Both the position numbers and the translations under genes were made by a program. The notes below the pieces were generated by a model, which saw only the letters and a list, made by a program, of their open reading frames with translations, made no database searches and was not told the origin of the DNA. From Xenorhabdus beddingii (GTDB lineage Bacteria > Pseudomonadota > Gammaproteobacteria > Enterobacterales > Enterobacteriaceae): 64,000 nucleotides of DNA. The stretch's first letter is position 1. Every line of letters starts with the position of its first letter. Location: positions 52,268-116,267 of the forward strand of contig NZ_MUBK01000005.1 in NCBI RefSeq assembly GCF_002127545.1, written 5' to 3'. Positions 1 through 9,273 of the stretch are shown here, piece after piece.

Positions 1-195
1 AAGGTTTGATGCTCAAAGAATTGTTTACTGTTAGTTCGTAATGAATTAACTGTTTTAGTCACTCTTCAAGACTTGTTTAATCTTTTTCGCCTTTCGGCGC
101 TAGATAGGGTCTTGCGAGTGCCCACACAGATTGTCTGATTAATTTGTTAAAGAGCGTGGACAACCGGACATTCGTTCCGGGTTGCGAGGCTGCGT
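1..195 (-). other. rRNA operon leader (upstream of 16S rRNA)
   Basis: Read on the minus strand this matches the enterobacterial rrn leader: a boxA (GCTCTTTAACAA, 144-155), followed by the conserved stretch ending TGTGTGGGCACTCG, and further on the ATTCTTTGAGCATCAAAC segment that in E. coli lies just before mature 16S. A boxB-like hairpin (arms CAACC.GGA / TCCGGTTG) lies at 161-184 and a small hairpin at 88-99. The mature 16S rRNA should start only some tens of bases beyond base 1, outside the window. An rrn operon next to clpB matches the E. coli rrnG position. Confidence 0.9.
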
Positions 196-223
196 ATCTT
201 ACGCTTTTCGCCTCGGGAGTCAA
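196..223 (-). promoter_or_regulatory. rrn P2 promoter
   Basis: Minus-strand -35 TTGACT (218-223) and -10 TAAGAT (196-201) with a 16-bp spacer, closely matching the P2 arrangement of E. coli rrn operons upstream of boxA. Confidence 0.8.
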
Positions 224-294
224 GCGTTTATTTTCGCTTTCCTTCCCCTGGCCTTCGCGGCGTGTTGCAGCTCAGCGTCGGTCAGTGGTGGCGC

Positions 295-345
295 ATTATA
301 GGGAGTTTTCCGCGCCTGACAATAGTTTTTTTGAAAAAAACTTCC
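295..345 (-). promoter_or_regulatory. rrn P1 promoter with UP-like element
   Basis: Minus-strand -35 TTGTCA (317-322), 16-bp spacer, -10 TATAAT (295-300), then GCGCCACC as a GC-rich discriminator, nearly the E. coli rrn P1 core. Upstream of the -35 (323-345) is an A/T-tract stretch typical of an UP element. Growth-rate and ppGpp control is expected from the discriminator. Confidence 0.88.
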
Positions 346-404
346 GAACGCCCATTTATCATCCAAAACAGCCCAATTCGATGTTTTTCTAATCTGCAAA
401 AAGA

Positions 405-433
405 AAAAAGAGGTGCTTTTTTCACCTCTTTTT
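405..433 (-). terminator. Terminator after clpB
   Basis: Perfect 11-bp stem AAAAAGAGGTG/CACCTCTTTTT (405-415 with 423-433), loop of 7, and a U-tract in either direction. It lies about 60 bp past the clpB stop and insulates it from the rrn promoters. Confidence 0.8.
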
Positions 434-490
434 ATCGTTACGATTTATTTTCACTGGGTCTTTTAGTCACGACTCTCTAAGTAAACAGTA

Positions 491-3064
491 TCACTGCCTT
501 GCAACAATACGATTATTTTCCAGATCTAGGGTCACCAACTTACCCGGAATTAATTTGCCAGAAAGAATTTGTTGCGCCAGTGGATTTTCAATCTCTTGCT
601 GAATAGCCCTTTTTAATGGGCGAGCACCATATACAGGATCAAAACCCGCTTCGCTAAGTTTTTCCAATGCAGAAGAGGTCATAGTAACCTGATAACCACG
701 TTCTTCCAGGCGTTGATATAAACGCTGCAATTGAATATTCGCAATAGATGTTAAATGTTCTTTTCCTAATGGATGGAACACAACGATTTCATCGACACGG
801 TTAATAAATTCAGGTCTGAAATGATGACCAACCACTTCCATTACCATCTCTTTCATTCCCGTATAATCCAGTGTACCAAAACGTTCCTGAATCATATCTG
901 AGCCTAAGTTAGAGGTCATAATCACAACCGTATTGCGAAAATCAACCGTTCTTCCCTGACCATCGGTCAGACGACCATCATCCAATACCTGCAACAATAT
1001 ATTGAAAACATCTGGGTGTGCTTTCTCTACTTCATCCAGCAAAATGACAGAATAGGGACGACGGCGTACCGCTTCTGTTAGATATCCCCCTTCTTCGTAT
1101 CCAACGTATCCTGGAGGAGCGCCTACCAACCTTGAAACGGCGTGTTTCTCCATAAATTCCGACATATCAATACGCACCATGGCATCATCACTGTCGAACA
1201 AGAAGTTAGCCAACGCCTTGCATAATTCTGTTTTACCTACCCCTGTTGGCCCTAAGAACATGAAAGAGCCAATGGGACGATTGGGATCAGACAGCCCGGC
1301 CCTGCTACGGCGAATTGCATTCGATACGGCATCCACGGCCTCATTCTGTCCGATAACGCGTTTATGCAATTCTTGCTCCATACGCAGCAGTTTGTCTTTT
1401 TCACTCTCCAACATTCTGGATACAGGAATTCCTGTCCACCGAGCCAGTATTTCAGCGATTTCGGCATCGGTGACTTTATTACGCAGCAGTTTCATATGGC
1501 GATTGTCTGCCGTGGTTGCTGTTGCCAGACGTTTTTCTAACTCCGGAATTTTTCCGTACTGAATTTCAGACATCTTGGCCAAGTCACCGCTACGGCGAGC
1601 TTTTTCTAACTCAATACGTGCCTGTTCTAATTCAGCCTTAATATTCTGGGTGCCACTGAGTTCTGCTTTTTCTGCTTTCCACTCTTCTTCCAGTTCAGAG
1701 TATTCACGCTCTTTTTCTGCCAGTTCTTCATTCAGCATTTCCAAGCGTTTCTTGCTGGCATCATCTGACTCTTTTTTCAGTGCCTGTTGTTCAAGTTTTA
1801 ATTGAATGATCCGGCGTTCCAAGCGATCCAAGGCTTCTGGTTTAGAATCCATCTGCATACGCAGACTTGCCCCAGCTTCATCAATCAAGTCAATGGCCTT
1901 ATCGGGCAACATACGATCAGCAATATAGCGATGAGACAGTGTTGCAGCCGCAACGATTGCCGGATCGGTAATCTGTACATGATGATGCAATTCATAGCGT
2001 TCTTTGAGGCCACGCAAAATAGCGATGGTGTCCTCAACAGTCGGTTCTGCAACATAAACTTTTTGAAAACGACGCTCCAAAGCGGCATCTTTTTCAATGT
2101 ACTGACGATATTCATCCAATGTCGTCGCACCAACACAATGCAGTTCACCACGAGCCAGAGCGGGTTTCAACATGTTACCGGCATCCATTGCACCTTCAGC
2201 TTTACCGGCTCCTACCATGGTATGCAATTCATCAATAAACAGGATGACGGAACCTTCCTGTTTGGCAAGATCGTTCAAAACGCCTTTCAAACGCTCTTCA
2301 AATTCACCACGGTATTTCGCACCTGCCAATAGCGCTCCCATATCCAGGGATAAAACACGTTTGTTTTTCAGCCCCTCAGGTACTTCACCATTAACAATGC
2401 GCTGTGCCAAGCCTTCAACAATGGCCGTTTTCCCAACACCCGGCTCACCAATAAGAACAGGATTGTTTTTAGTTCTACGCTGCAACACCTGAATTGTGCG
2501 ACGAATTTCTTCGTCACGCCCGATGACAGGGTCCAATTTGCCTTGTTCAGCACGTTCCGTCAGATCAATGGTATATTTCTTTAACGCTTGACGCTGATCT
2601 TCTGCGCCCTGGTCATTCACGTTTTCACCACCACGCATTTGTTCTATTGCCTTAGTGATTTTATCTTTGGTTGCCCCGACAGCTTTCAGTATGTCACTTA
2701 ATGTTCCACGTTCTTCTATCGCTGCCAGAACAAAAAGTTCAGAAGAAATAAAGTTATCGCCTGCTTTTTGTGAAAGTTTGTCACACAGGTTTAAATAACG
2801 TCCTAACTCGTTGGATACCTGAACATCTCCACCGTTACCTTCGACTTTTGGCAATCGGTTCAGAGCCTGATTAAGTTGATGATTAAAGCTCCCCGTATCC
2901 ACCCCTGCTGACATCAATAAAGGGCGAACAGAACCCCCCTCTTGATTGAATAGTGCACTCATCAAATGGATAGGTTCAATGAATTGATTATCACGCCCTA
3001 ATGCGAGGGATTGGGCGTCAGCGAGAGCAAGCTGGAATTTATTGGTAAGACGATCCAGACGCAT
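491..3064 (-). CDS. clpB: ATP-dependent disaggregase ClpB
   Basis: Hexameric cytoplasmic AAA+ chaperone that, with DnaK, extracts polypeptides from heat-induced aggregates. The 857 residues equal the E. coli length. Visible in order: N-terminal Clp repeat domain (about 1-145), first AAA+ module with Walker [10 protein letters not shown] (near 206) and Walker B LFIDELH, the long charged coiled-coil middle domain (about 410-525, rich in E/K/L) that binds DnaK, and the second AAA+ module with [10 protein letters not shown] (near 605) and [11 protein letters not shown]. The ATG is preceded by GGAGG. It follows rluD and pgeF in the same orientation as in E. coli, but has its own heat-shock-type promoter. 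Confidence 0.98.
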   Translation of the reverse strand: MRLDRLTNKFQLALADAQSLALGRDNQFIEPIHLMSALFNQEGGSVRPLLMSAGVDTGSFNHQLNQALNRLPKVEGNGGDVQVSNELGRYLNLCDKLSQKAGDNFISSELFVLAAIEERGTLSDILKAVGATKDKITKAIEQMRGGENVNDQGAEDQRQALKKYTIDLTERAEQGKLDPVIGRDEEIRRTIQVLQRRTKNNPVLIGEPGVGKTAIVEGLAQRIVNGEVPEGLKNKRVLSLDMGALLAGAKYRGEFEERLKGVLNDLAKQEGSVILFIDELHTMVGAGKAEGAMDAGNMLKPALARGELHCVGATTLDEYRQYIEKDAALERRFQKVYVAEPTVEDTIAILRGLKERYELHHHVQITDPAIVAAATLSHRYIADRMLPDKAIDLIDEAGASLRMQMDSKPEALDRLERRIIQLKLEQQALKKESDDASKKRLEMLNEELAEKEREYSELEEEWKAEKAELSGTQNIKAELEQARIELEKARRSGDLAKMSEIQYGKIPELEKRLATATTADNRHMKLLRNKVTDAEIAEILARWTGIPVSRMLESEKDKLLRMEQELHKRVIGQNEAVDAVSNAIRRSRAGLSDPNRPIGSFMFLGPTGVGKTELCKALANFLFDSDDAMVRIDMSEFMEKHAVSRLVGAPPGYVGYEEGGYLTEAVRRRPYSVILLDEVEKAHPDVFNILLQVLDDGRLTDGQGRTVDFRNTVVIMTSNLGSDMIQERFGTLDYTGMKEMVMEVVGHHFRPEFINRVDEIVVFHPLGKEHLTSIANIQLQRLYQRLEERGYQVTMTSSALEKLSEAGFDPVYGARPLKRAIQQEIENPLAQQILSGKLIPGKLVTLDLENNRIVARQ

Positions 3065-3103
3065 AACACCTCCAATACTGGTCAGAATTTGCTACTGGAG
3101 ACT

Positions 3104-3131
3104 AGATAAAGTCATTCCTTAAATATTCAAG
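3104..3131 (-). promoter_or_regulatory. Candidate sigma-32 promoter for clpB
   Basis: Minus strand CTTGAA (3126-3131), 14-bp spacer, then CTTTATCT (3104-3111). The -35 matches the heat-shock consensus exactly; the -10 fits CCCCATNT only partly. It ends 39 bp before the clpB ATG. Confidence 0.55.
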
Positions 3132-3200
3132 GTCTTCTGAAAAGTTAATTGGAAACTGATTGCTATACGTCAAAGATCGCCCTGTGAATTGTAAAGTAGG

Positions 3201-3932
3201 TTATTTCAACCAGATTAAGGTTGCCATTCGCCCAGTATTACCGTTGCGACGATAGGAGAAAAAGGTTTTCTCCTCTGTGACTGTGCATGCAGTTCCACCA
3301 AAAATGTCTGTTATCCCTACAGACTGCAATTTTAATTTAGCCAGTAAATAAATATTTGCCAGAAATTTATCGCCATAAGGTGTGAAGGCTTGTTCCAGAT
3401 CAGCATTGGTTGCGATGAAAGCCTCCCTGACTTCATTGCCCACCTCAAATTTTTCAGGGCCAATAGCTGGCCCTAACCACACGCGGATCGTTTCAGGTTT
3501 TGCACTAAATCGAGATACCGTATTTTCCAATACGCCTGCACATAACCCACGCCATCCAGCATGAGCGGCTGCAACCTCATCTCCTGAAACACTACAAAAC
3601 AGCACAGGCAGGCAATCTGCTGTCATAACAGCACAAATCTGCCCCGGGATATTGGTGTAAACGGCATCAGCCTGATTATTTGCCTGTGGCTGCCCATCAA
3701 GTGTGATAACACGTGTTCCATGTACTTGTTCCAACCAAATGGGGTGCCGTGGCAATTGAGCATATTCAGCCAACAGTGTTCTATTTCGTTCCACACTTTC
3801 CGGCTTATCCCCAACATGATCACCCAAATTTAAACTGTCATACGGGGGCAGACTGACGCCCCCCAAACGGGTTGTACTACAAGCGCCAACATTATCAGGC
3901 TGTGGCCAATCAGGAAAAATCAGTGATGTCAT
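3201..3932 (-). CDS. pgeF: Purine nucleoside phosphorylase / laccase-domain protein PgeF (YfiH)
   Basis: 243-residue Cu-oxidase_4 (DUF152) family protein. The E. coli homologue edits peptidoglycan precursors by hydrolysing misincorporated L-Ser-containing intermediates, and family members show purine nucleoside phosphorylase/adenosine deaminase activity. The zinc-binding residues are visible in LEQVHGT (His near 70), TADCLPVLF (Cys near 107) and AAHAGWRG (His near 124). Its ATG lies 4 bp after the rluD stop, so it is almost certainly cotranscribed with rluD. Which activity dominates in vivo cannot be told from sequence. Confidence 0.93.
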   Translation of the reverse strand: MTSLIFPDWPQPDNVGACSTTRLGGVSLPPYDSLNLGDHVGDKPESVERNRTLLAEYAQLPRHPIWLEQVHGTRVITLDGQPQANNQADAVYTNIPGQICAVMTADCLPVLFCSVSGDEVAAAHAGWRGLCAGVLENTVSRFSAKPETIRVWLGPAIGPEKFEVGNEVREAFIATNADLEQAFTPYGDKFLANIYLLAKLKLQSVGITDIFGGTACTVTEEKTFFSYRRNGNTGRMATLIWLK

Positions 3933-3936
3933 TTAG

Positions 3937-4914
3937 CTACCAATCCATTTCATCTTTGAAAGTTTCAGCATCCGCTTTCATTACTTCAATCAATTTAACT
4001 ATGTCATCCGGTAGTGGTGCATGCCATTCCATCTCAATCCCAGTAATCGGATGGTAAAGGCGTAACATGGTGGCATGCAATGCCTGACGATCAAAATTGC
4101 GCATCACTTCGCGAAATTCGTCTGAAGCGCCTTTTAGAGGACGAGGACGACCACCATATAAAGGATCTCCAACCAAAGGATGCTTAATATGTGCCATATG
4201 CACACGAATTTGGTGTGTCCTGCCCGTCTCCAAACGCAGACGCAAACGAGTATGTGCCCGAAAATGCTCCATCACTCGATAATGGGTAACAGCAGGTTTT
4301 CCCATAGGATGTACGGCCATATGTGTCCGTTTAGTTGGATGGCGGGAAATAGGTTCCTCTACCGTCCCCCCTGCTGTCATACATCCCAAAGCAACAGCTT
4401 CATATTCACGGGTTATTTCGCGTAATTGCAGGGATTCTACCAAGCGGGTTTGTGCTGGTACGGTTTTTGCCACAACCATTAACCCTGTTGTATCTTTATC
4501 GAGACGATGAACGATGCCCGCCCGAGGCACATCTGCAATTTCAGGGTAACGATATAGCAACGCATTCAATACCGTACCATCAGGGTTACCCGCTCCTGGA
4601 TGAACCACTAAATCCCGTGGTTTATTGATAACCAGAATGTCGTCATCTTCATAGACAATATTCAGCTCAATGTCCTGTGGTTCCCAACGTGCATCTTCTT
4701 CAATGATAGCATCAATGGAAATTTCCTCACCGCCCAGCACTTTTTCTTTTGGTTTACTAATTAATTTACCGTTAACTTGAACTTTATCATCCAAGATCCA
4801 CTCTTTTATACGTGACCTGGAATAATCAGGGAACAATTCAGCCAAGGCCTGATCTAAACGTTGACCAAGCTGAGATTCAGCGACTATTGCATTAAGTCGG
4901 ATTTGTTGTGCCAT
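3937..4914 (-). CDS. rluD: 23S rRNA pseudouridine(1911/1915/1917) synthase RluD
   Basis: 325 residues, E. coli size. It has an N-terminal S4 RNA-binding domain (about 18-75) and an RluA-type catalytic domain with the signature HRLDKDTTGL, whose Asp (near 139) is the nucleophile. It isomerises uridines in helix 69 of 23S rRNA during large-subunit assembly. The gene is divergent from bamD, which it faces across about 135 bp, and leads the rluD-pgeF pair; this arrangement is conserved in enterobacteria. Confidence 0.97.
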   Translation of the reverse strand: MAQQIRLNAIVAESQLGQRLDQALAELFPDYSRSRIKEWILDDKVQVNGKLISKPKEKVLGGEEISIDAIIEEDARWEPQDIELNIVYEDDDILVINKPRDLVVHPGAGNPDGTVLNALLYRYPEIADVPRAGIVHRLDKDTTGLMVVAKTVPAQTRLVESLQLREITREYEAVALGCMTAGGTVEEPISRHPTKRTHMAVHPMGKPAVTHYRVMEHFRAHTRLRLRLETGRTHQIRVHMAHIKHPLVGDPLYGGRPRPLKGASDEFREVMRNFDRQALHATMLRLYHPITGIEMEWHAPLPDDIVKLIEVMKADAETFKDEMDW

Positions 4915-5007
4915 ATATAATGTCTATATTTTACGTTGAGTTTTGACGGCGAAGCCGTTTCATTTAAAATAGTGTGCTATTGTAACTCTAATTTTGCCGG
5001 GAGCTTC

Positions 5008-5052
5008 ATGGACAGTCTCCTAGAAAACACTCAGAGGATAATCAACACGTGA
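5008..5052 (+). CDS. Possible 14-residue leader ORF overlapping the bamD start
   Basis: ATG at 5008, preceded by GGGAG, opens a 14-codon frame ([14 protein letters not shown]) whose TGA (5050-5052) overlaps the bamD ATG as TGATG. That geometry is typical of translational coupling. Only sequence arrangement supports it; it may be chance. Confidence 0.3.
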   Translation: MDSLLENTQRIINT

Positions 5053-5783
5053 TGATTCGCATGAAATATCTGGTGGCAGCGACCACATTGAGCCTGGTTT
5101 TATCTGGATGCTCCAGCAATAAGGATGCTGTTCCTGATATCCCGCCATCTCAAATTTATTCAATCGGGCAGGAAAAGCTGCAAGAAGGTAACTATAAAGC
5201 GGCAATCAAGCAATTGGAATCTCTTGATAACCGTTATCCTTTTGGGCCGTATTCCCAACAGGTGCAGCTCGATTTGATCTACGCCTATTATAAATCAGCC
5301 GAATTCCCACTGGCTCTGGCATCCATTGATCGTTTCATGCGCCTGAATCCAACCCACCCTAATATAGACTATGTCATGTATATCCGTGGATTGGTTTCAC
5401 AGGCTCTGGATGACAGTACATTACAAGGCTTTTTCGGCATTGATCGTTCAGATCGTGACCCCGAACATGCCCGTGCTGCATTCCGTGATTTCGATCAGCT
5501 TGTGCGTTACCATCCCAACAGTCAATATTCCGCTGATGCAACCAAGCGTTTAATCTTCCTTAAAGAACGTTTGGCTAAATATGAGCTTGCTGTTGTGAAA
5601 TATTACACTAAACGCAGCGCTTATGTGGCAGTTGTCAATCGCGTAGAACAGATGTTACGAGATTATCCTGATGCCAAAGCGACGTTAGAAGCTCTCCCTT
5701 ATATGGAATCATCCTATAAAGAGTTGGGACTGACGGCAGAAGCAAATAAGGTAGCGCAGCTTATTGCCGCCAACCCTGCATAA
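5052..5783 (+). CDS. bamD: Outer membrane assembly lipoprotein BamD
   Basis: Essential lipoprotein of the beta-barrel assembly machine, anchored in the inner leaflet of the outer membrane and bridging BamA with BamCE. A lipoprotein signal ends in the lipobox LSGC (Cys near 20), followed by tetratricopeptide-like helical repeats. The stretch [20 protein letters not shown] and the later [14 protein letters not shown] are diagnostic for BamD. The start is placed at the second codon of the GTG-ATG pair to give MIRMKYL, matching MTRMKYL of E. coli, with AGAGGA about 11 nt upstream. It is monocistronic, with a strong terminator following. Confidence 0.96.
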   Translation: MIRMKYLVAATTLSLVLSGCSSNKDAVPDIPPSQIYSIGQEKLQEGNYKAAIKQLESLDNRYPFGPYSQQVQLDLIYAYYKSAEFPLALASIDRFMRLNPTHPNIDYVMYIRGLVSQALDDSTLQGFFGIDRSDRDPEHARAAFRDFDQLVRYHPNSQYSADATKRLIFLKERLAKYELAVVKYYTKRSAYVAVVNRVEQMLRDYPDAKATLEALPYMESSYKELGLTAEANKVAQLIAANPA

Positions 5784-5819
5784 CATTTAACCTGATTAAA
5801 ATTTAAACAGGCACTCAAA

Positions 5820-5850
5820 AACAGCAGCTAAACAGTTGCTGTTTTTTTTT
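5820..5850 (+). terminator. bamD terminator
   Basis: 10-bp stem AACAGCAGCT/AGTTGCTGTT (5820-5829 with 5834-5843), loop AAAC, followed by an unbroken T-run. Confidence 0.88.
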
Positions 5851-5893
5851 ATGGCGTCTGGTTCTTACGGGGCTTAGATTTTGGTGTTTTGAC

Positions 5894-5942
5894 TTTGGTG
5901 CTTTAACAGATTTGGTGCTTTAACAGAACAGAACAGAACAGA
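5894..5942. repeat. 17-bp direct duplication merging into a pentanucleotide run
   Basis: Unit TTTGGTGCTTTAACAGA occurs exactly twice back to back (5894-5910, 5911-5927), and its last five bases continue as ACAGA repeated four times (5923-5942). A third, partial unit (TTTTGGTGTTTTGAC) precedes it. Confidence 0.9.
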
Positions 5943-6234
5943 AAAGTTAGCAGGGCAGAAAACGAGTGTTTCTTTAAGTTACACTTGTAATATTTTCATA
6001 ACGGCAATAACTTCCATATTGGCATTATAACGTATTTTATAATACCATAACTGACCGATAATGACGCATAATGCGCCACTCCGCAACAAAAATTCTCTAC
6101 ATTTTCCCGGGCTATCACAATTCTGTCACTGACTTCCGAAATCGCTCAATAAAAGTGATTTAGATCATTCTTTTTACGCCAAAGCGCGGTATGCTGAATT
6201 CATCAAAGACGGAGTAACATTAAGAGGTAACTAT
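5943..6234. other. Intergenic region upstream of raiA
   Basis: AT-rich spacer with no convincing ORF. It must hold the raiA promoter but I cannot assign it with confidence. GAGG sits 8 nt before the raiA ATG. Confidence 0.5.
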
Positions 6235-6567
6235 ATGTTAGTAAACATTACCAGCAAGCAAATGGAAATTACCCCCGCAATTCGTAGCCATGTGGAAGAC
6301 CGTCTAAATAAGTTGAGCAAATGGCAAGTCAATCTAATTAGTCCACATATTGTACTGTCAAAAGAACCACAAGGATTCTTGGTTGATGCTACCATTGGTA
6401 CACCTAATGGCACATTAGTCGCCAGTGCCAAACATGAAGACATGTATGCTGCCATCAACGAGCTATTAGCGAAATTAGAGCGCCAGCTCAATAAAGTGCG
6501 ACATAAAGCAGAAGCTCGCCGTGCAGATAACAGCGTAAAAGAGTCCAACCTTAATCTAGAAGCATAA
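6235..6567 (+). CDS. raiA: Ribosome-associated inhibitor RaiA (YfiA, protein Y)
   Basis: 110-residue cold-shock/stationary-phase ribosome inactivation factor of the HPF/RaiA family, which binds the 30S decoding channel and blocks A and P sites. The sequence [14 protein letters not shown] and [13 protein letters not shown] follows E. coli RaiA closely, with the beta-alpha-beta-beta-beta-alpha fold spanning about 1-95. The acidic C-terminal tail is a little shorter than in E. coli (113 aa). It sits between bamD and pheL as in E. coli, and has its own terminator, so it is probably monocistronic. Confidence 0.95.
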   Translation: MLVNITSKQMEITPAIRSHVEDRLNKLSKWQVNLISPHIVLSKEPQGFLVDATIGTPNGTLVASAKHEDMYAAINELLAKLERQLNKVRHKAEARRADNSVKESNLNLEA

Positions 6568-6587
6568 CCATTCCTTATTCTTGTTCT

Positions 6588-6611
6588 AACGCGCTCAATG
6601 AGCGCGTTTTT
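6588..6611 (+). terminator. raiA terminator
   Basis: 9-bp GC-rich stem AACGCGCTC/GAGCGCGTT (6588-6596 with 6600-6608), loop AAT, then TTTT. Confidence 0.88.
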
Positions 6612-6726
6612 ACTGCCTGTTTTTACATTCTATCTCAGATGATAAAAGCCTTCTGTTGACACATCTCGTCAAATAGGTTAATAAAAGTACATTATTGAAA
6701 CTATAAAGTGTTGGTTTACAAACCCA

Positions 6727-6777
6727 ATGACTATCAATTCGTCTTGCTTATTTTTCTTTTTCTTCACCTTCTTATAA
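6727..6777 (+). CDS. pheL: pheA leader peptide PheL
   Basis: 16-codon ORF, MTINSSCLFFFFFTFL, with six Phe codons of which five are consecutive. It lies immediately before an antiterminator/terminator pair and 155 bp before pheA. Ribosome stalling at the Phe codons when charged tRNA-Phe is scarce would favour the antiterminator. The peptide differs from E. coli PheL (15 aa, seven Phe) but keeps the Phe-run then Thr-Phe ending. No strong Shine-Dalgarno is seen. It is too short for standard gene callers. Confidence 0.85.
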   Translation: MTINSSCLFFFFFTFL

Positions 6778-6850
6778 GGAGGTTGTTTCGTTTTAAAAAG
6801 AAATTAAGAAGACGAACAAAAAACCTCCCTACCGATGGGAGGTTTTTTGT
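6777..6850 (+). promoter_or_regulatory. pheA transcription attenuator
   Basis: Terminator stem AAAAAACCTCCC/GGGAGGTTTTTT (6818-6829 with 6837-6848) ends in a T-run. The segment AGGAGGTT at 6777-6784, just after the pheL stop, is complementary to AACCTCC of the terminator's left arm (6822-6828) and so forms the competing antiterminator. Position and mutual exclusion fit classic phenylalanine attenuation. Confidence 0.88.
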
Positions 6851-6931
6851 TTTACAGGTCATAAACAATATCCACGATACACAAACTATATCGATAAACT
6901 ATACCCATAATAAGAAGGTCAGGAACATGCT

Positions 6932-8086
6932 ATGGAACGAGATTTGATTAACTTACGAGAAGAGATTAGTAATCTTGATGCAGACCTGCTGGACTTGCTC
7001 GCTAAACGTCGGCGGTTAGCCAGTAATATCGCCCAGACCAAACTGCTCGATCACCGCCCTATTCGAGATAAAAACCGTGAACGGGAACTACTGAATGTAT
7101 TAATTGATAAAGGTAAATCCCGTGGGTTAGATGGATTCTACATTACGCGACTATTTCAGATGATCATTGAAGATTCTGTTCTCACTCAACAGGCTTTATT
7201 GCAACAGCATCTGAACCAGACACCTTACGATACTGCCCGCATCACTTTCTTAGGACCAAAAGGTTCTTATTCTCATATCGCGGCTCGCCAATTTGCAGCC
7301 CGTCACTTTAATCAGTTGGTTGAATGCAGTTGTCACAAATTCCCAGACATTTTTTCATTAGTTGAGATTGGTCAGGCTGATTATGGCATTCTACCGCTGG
7401 AGAATACGAGTTCTGGGGCAATTAATGAGGTTTATGACCTATTGCAACATACTCCCCTATCCCTTGTTGGGGAGATAACCCTGCCAATCAATCACTGTTT
7501 ATTGATTTCCGGAAAAACAGATATCTCCAAGATAAAAACCGTTTATAGCCACTCCCAACCTTTCCAGCAGTGTAATCAATATCTCAATCAATACCCTCAC
7601 TGGAATATCATCTATTGTGAAAGTACCGCTGCAGCCATGCAGAAAGTCGCTGAGCTAAACTCACCCGAAGTGGCTGCATTAGGGAGTGAAGTCGGTGGTG
7701 CTCTCTATGAATTACAGGTTTTGGAAAATAATTTAGCTAATCAGCAAGACAATAGTACTCGCTTTATTGTTGTGGCCCGCAAGCCTATTGAGGTATCGGA
7801 CCAAGTTCCCGCCAAAACGACTTTTATCATGTCAACAGGGCAACAAGCAGGTGCCCTGGTTGATGCACTGATTATTTTGAAAAAAAATGAGATCGTCATG
7901 AGTAAGTTGGAATCTCGCCCAATAACCGGCAAACCGTGGGAAGAGATGTTTTACATTGATGTGCAAGCCAATCAGCGTTCTATGAAAATGCAGCAAGTAC
8001 TTAAGGAGTTGTCAGAAATCACCCATTTCTTGAAAGTGTTGGGCTGTTATCCATCAGAAAATGTGATTCCTGTCGATCCAATATAA
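6932..8086 (+). CDS. pheA: Bifunctional chorismate mutase / prephenate dehydratase
   Basis: 384 residues. N-terminal AroQ-type chorismate mutase (about 1-90, [20 protein letters not shown]), prephenate dehydratase (about 105-285, beginning [10 protein letters not shown] and containing the catalytic TRF in NSTRFIVV), and a C-terminal ACT domain (about 299-376) with the ESRP motif that binds phenylalanine for feedback inhibition. It converts chorismate to phenylpyruvate in the cytoplasm. The ATG at 6932 follows AGGA by about 8 nt. Expression is attenuator-controlled via pheL. It converges with tyrA. Confidence 0.98.
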   Translation: MERDLINLREEISNLDADLLDLLAKRRRLASNIAQTKLLDHRPIRDKNRERELLNVLIDKGKSRGLDGFYITRLFQMIIEDSVLTQQALLQQHLNQTPYDTARITFLGPKGSYSHIAARQFAARHFNQLVECSCHKFPDIFSLVEIGQADYGILPLENTSSGAINEVYDLLQHTPLSLVGEITLPINHCLLISGKTDISKIKTVYSHSQPFQQCNQYLNQYPHWNIIYCESTAAAMQKVAELNSPEVAALGSEVGGALYELQVLENNLANQQDNSTRFIVVARKPIEVSDQVPAKTTFIMSTGQQAGALVDALIILKKNEIVMSKLESRPITGKPWEEMFYIDVQANQRSMKMQQVLKELSEITHFLKVLGCYPSENVIPVDPI

Positions 8087-8093
8087 AATAAGC

Positions 8094-8115
8094 AACCGGA
8101 TGGAAACATCCGGTT
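8094..8115. terminator. Hairpin between pheA and tyrA
   Basis: Perfect 9-bp stem AACCGGATG/CATCCGGTT, loop GAAA (8103-8106), between the convergent pheA and tyrA stops. The T-run is weak (TT), so termination efficiency is uncertain. Confidence 0.6.
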
Positions 8116-8146
8116 TCAGCAGACCATAAACAGACCAAATTGCTTG

Positions 8147-9268
8147 CTATACTCGGCTATCACTGGCCTGTTGCAGAAGAGTCCGACTCTCTTTCATAAA
8201 TCGGGTTGCTTCATCCCCGAACCACTCACTAACTTGGTTAAAACTCGCAATGAATGTCGATTTATCCTGATTTTCCAATATCTCTAACGCCTGTCCAAAA
8301 CTTTGGTGATAACGACGGATCAACGCAATATTCTCAGGGCTGGACATAATAATATCAGCGTATAGCTGGGGATCTTGTGCAAATAACCGCCCTACCATCG
8401 CCAGTTCCAGTCTGTAAATTGGTGAAGATAGTGAGAGCAATTGCTGTAAATCAATACCTTCTTTTGCAAGGTGCCGGCCGTAAGAAAAAGTAGTGAAATG
8501 GCGCAGGGCCTGAATAAAACTCATATTTTTATCATGCTGCTCTGCGCTGATTTGATACAATCTCGCCCCCCACACCGCTATTTGCTCCAAAAACCATTGA
8601 TATGCTTCTGGATAACGCCCATCACAATACACAACTACCTGTTTAGCAAAACTGCCTACATCCGGCCCAAACATAGGGTGTAGCCCCAAAACAGGCCCTT
8701 GATGCACATCAAGCATCGCTTTTAACGGCCTGTGTTTGATGGAAGCCAAATCGACCAAAATACATTGTTCTGGCAAAGGAGGTAAACGGTGGATAATTTC
8801 TTCAGTCAGATGAATCGGAACACTGACTATCACCATCCCTGCATCGGCCAATATAGATTCAGCGTTATCCCAATCCCCGGCCTCAAGCACTCTCACTTCA
8901 TAACCCGACAAGGTTAACAAGCGGCTGAATAGTTTCCCCATCTTGCCTGCACCACCGACAATGACGACCGGTCCCAAGTGGCTACAGAGTTTTTTGAAAC
9001 CCTTATCGTTTTCACTGACATAAGATTCCCGCATAATGCGACGCAAGATATCTTCAATCAAATCAGGCGGAATTCCCATATTTTCAGCTTCCTGCCGACG
9101 GGAAGCCAACATTGCAGCCTCCCTATCAGGTGCATAAATCGGTAAACCAAGCTGACTTTTAATTTCCCCAACTTGCGCCACTAAATTCATACGATTCGCC
9201 AACAAAGCTAATAGCGCTTTATCTACCTCATCAATTTGTTCCCTCAACTGCGACAATTCTGCTGCCAT
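8147..9268 (-). CDS. tyrA: Bifunctional chorismate mutase / prephenate dehydrogenase
   Basis: 373 residues, E. coli length. An N-terminal chorismate mutase (about 1-90, [20 protein letters not shown]) is fused to an NAD-dependent prephenate dehydrogenase with Rossmann motif [10 protein letters not shown] (near 105) and [10 protein letters not shown] carrying the catalytic-site His. It makes 4-hydroxyphenylpyruvate for tyrosine synthesis and is normally inhibited by tyrosine. It starts 5 bp after the aroF stop, forming an aroF-tyrA operon expected to be repressed by TyrR. Confidence 0.98.
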   Translation of the reverse strand: MAAELSQLREQIDEVDKALLALLANRMNLVAQVGEIKSQLGLPIYAPDREAAMLASRRQEAENMGIPPDLIEDILRRIMRESYVSENDKGFKKLCSHLGPVVIVGGAGKMGKLFSRLLTLSGYEVRVLEAGDWDNAESILADAGMVIVSVPIHLTEEIIHRLPPLPEQCILVDLASIKHRPLKAMLDVHQGPVLGLHPMFGPDVGSFAKQVVVYCDGRYPEAYQWFLEQIAVWGARLYQISAEQHDKNMSFIQALRHFTTFSYGRHLAKEGIDLQQLLSLSSPIYRLELAMVGRLFAQDPQLYADIIMSSPENIALIRRYHQSFGQALEILENQDKSTFIASFNQVSEWFGDEATRFMKESRTLLQQASDSRV

Positions 9269-9273
9269 ATTGA

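Noticed and set aside
1179-1562. Long open frames antisense to clpB, alaS, pepD, aas and other genes
   Set aside because: They mirror codon structure of well-supported genes, have no ribosome sites, and match no known protein.
6708-6947. 79-codon frame covering the pheL region
   Set aside because: It overlaps the leader peptide and attenuator in another frame, has no family resemblance, and runs into pheA; the 16-codon pheL explains the region.
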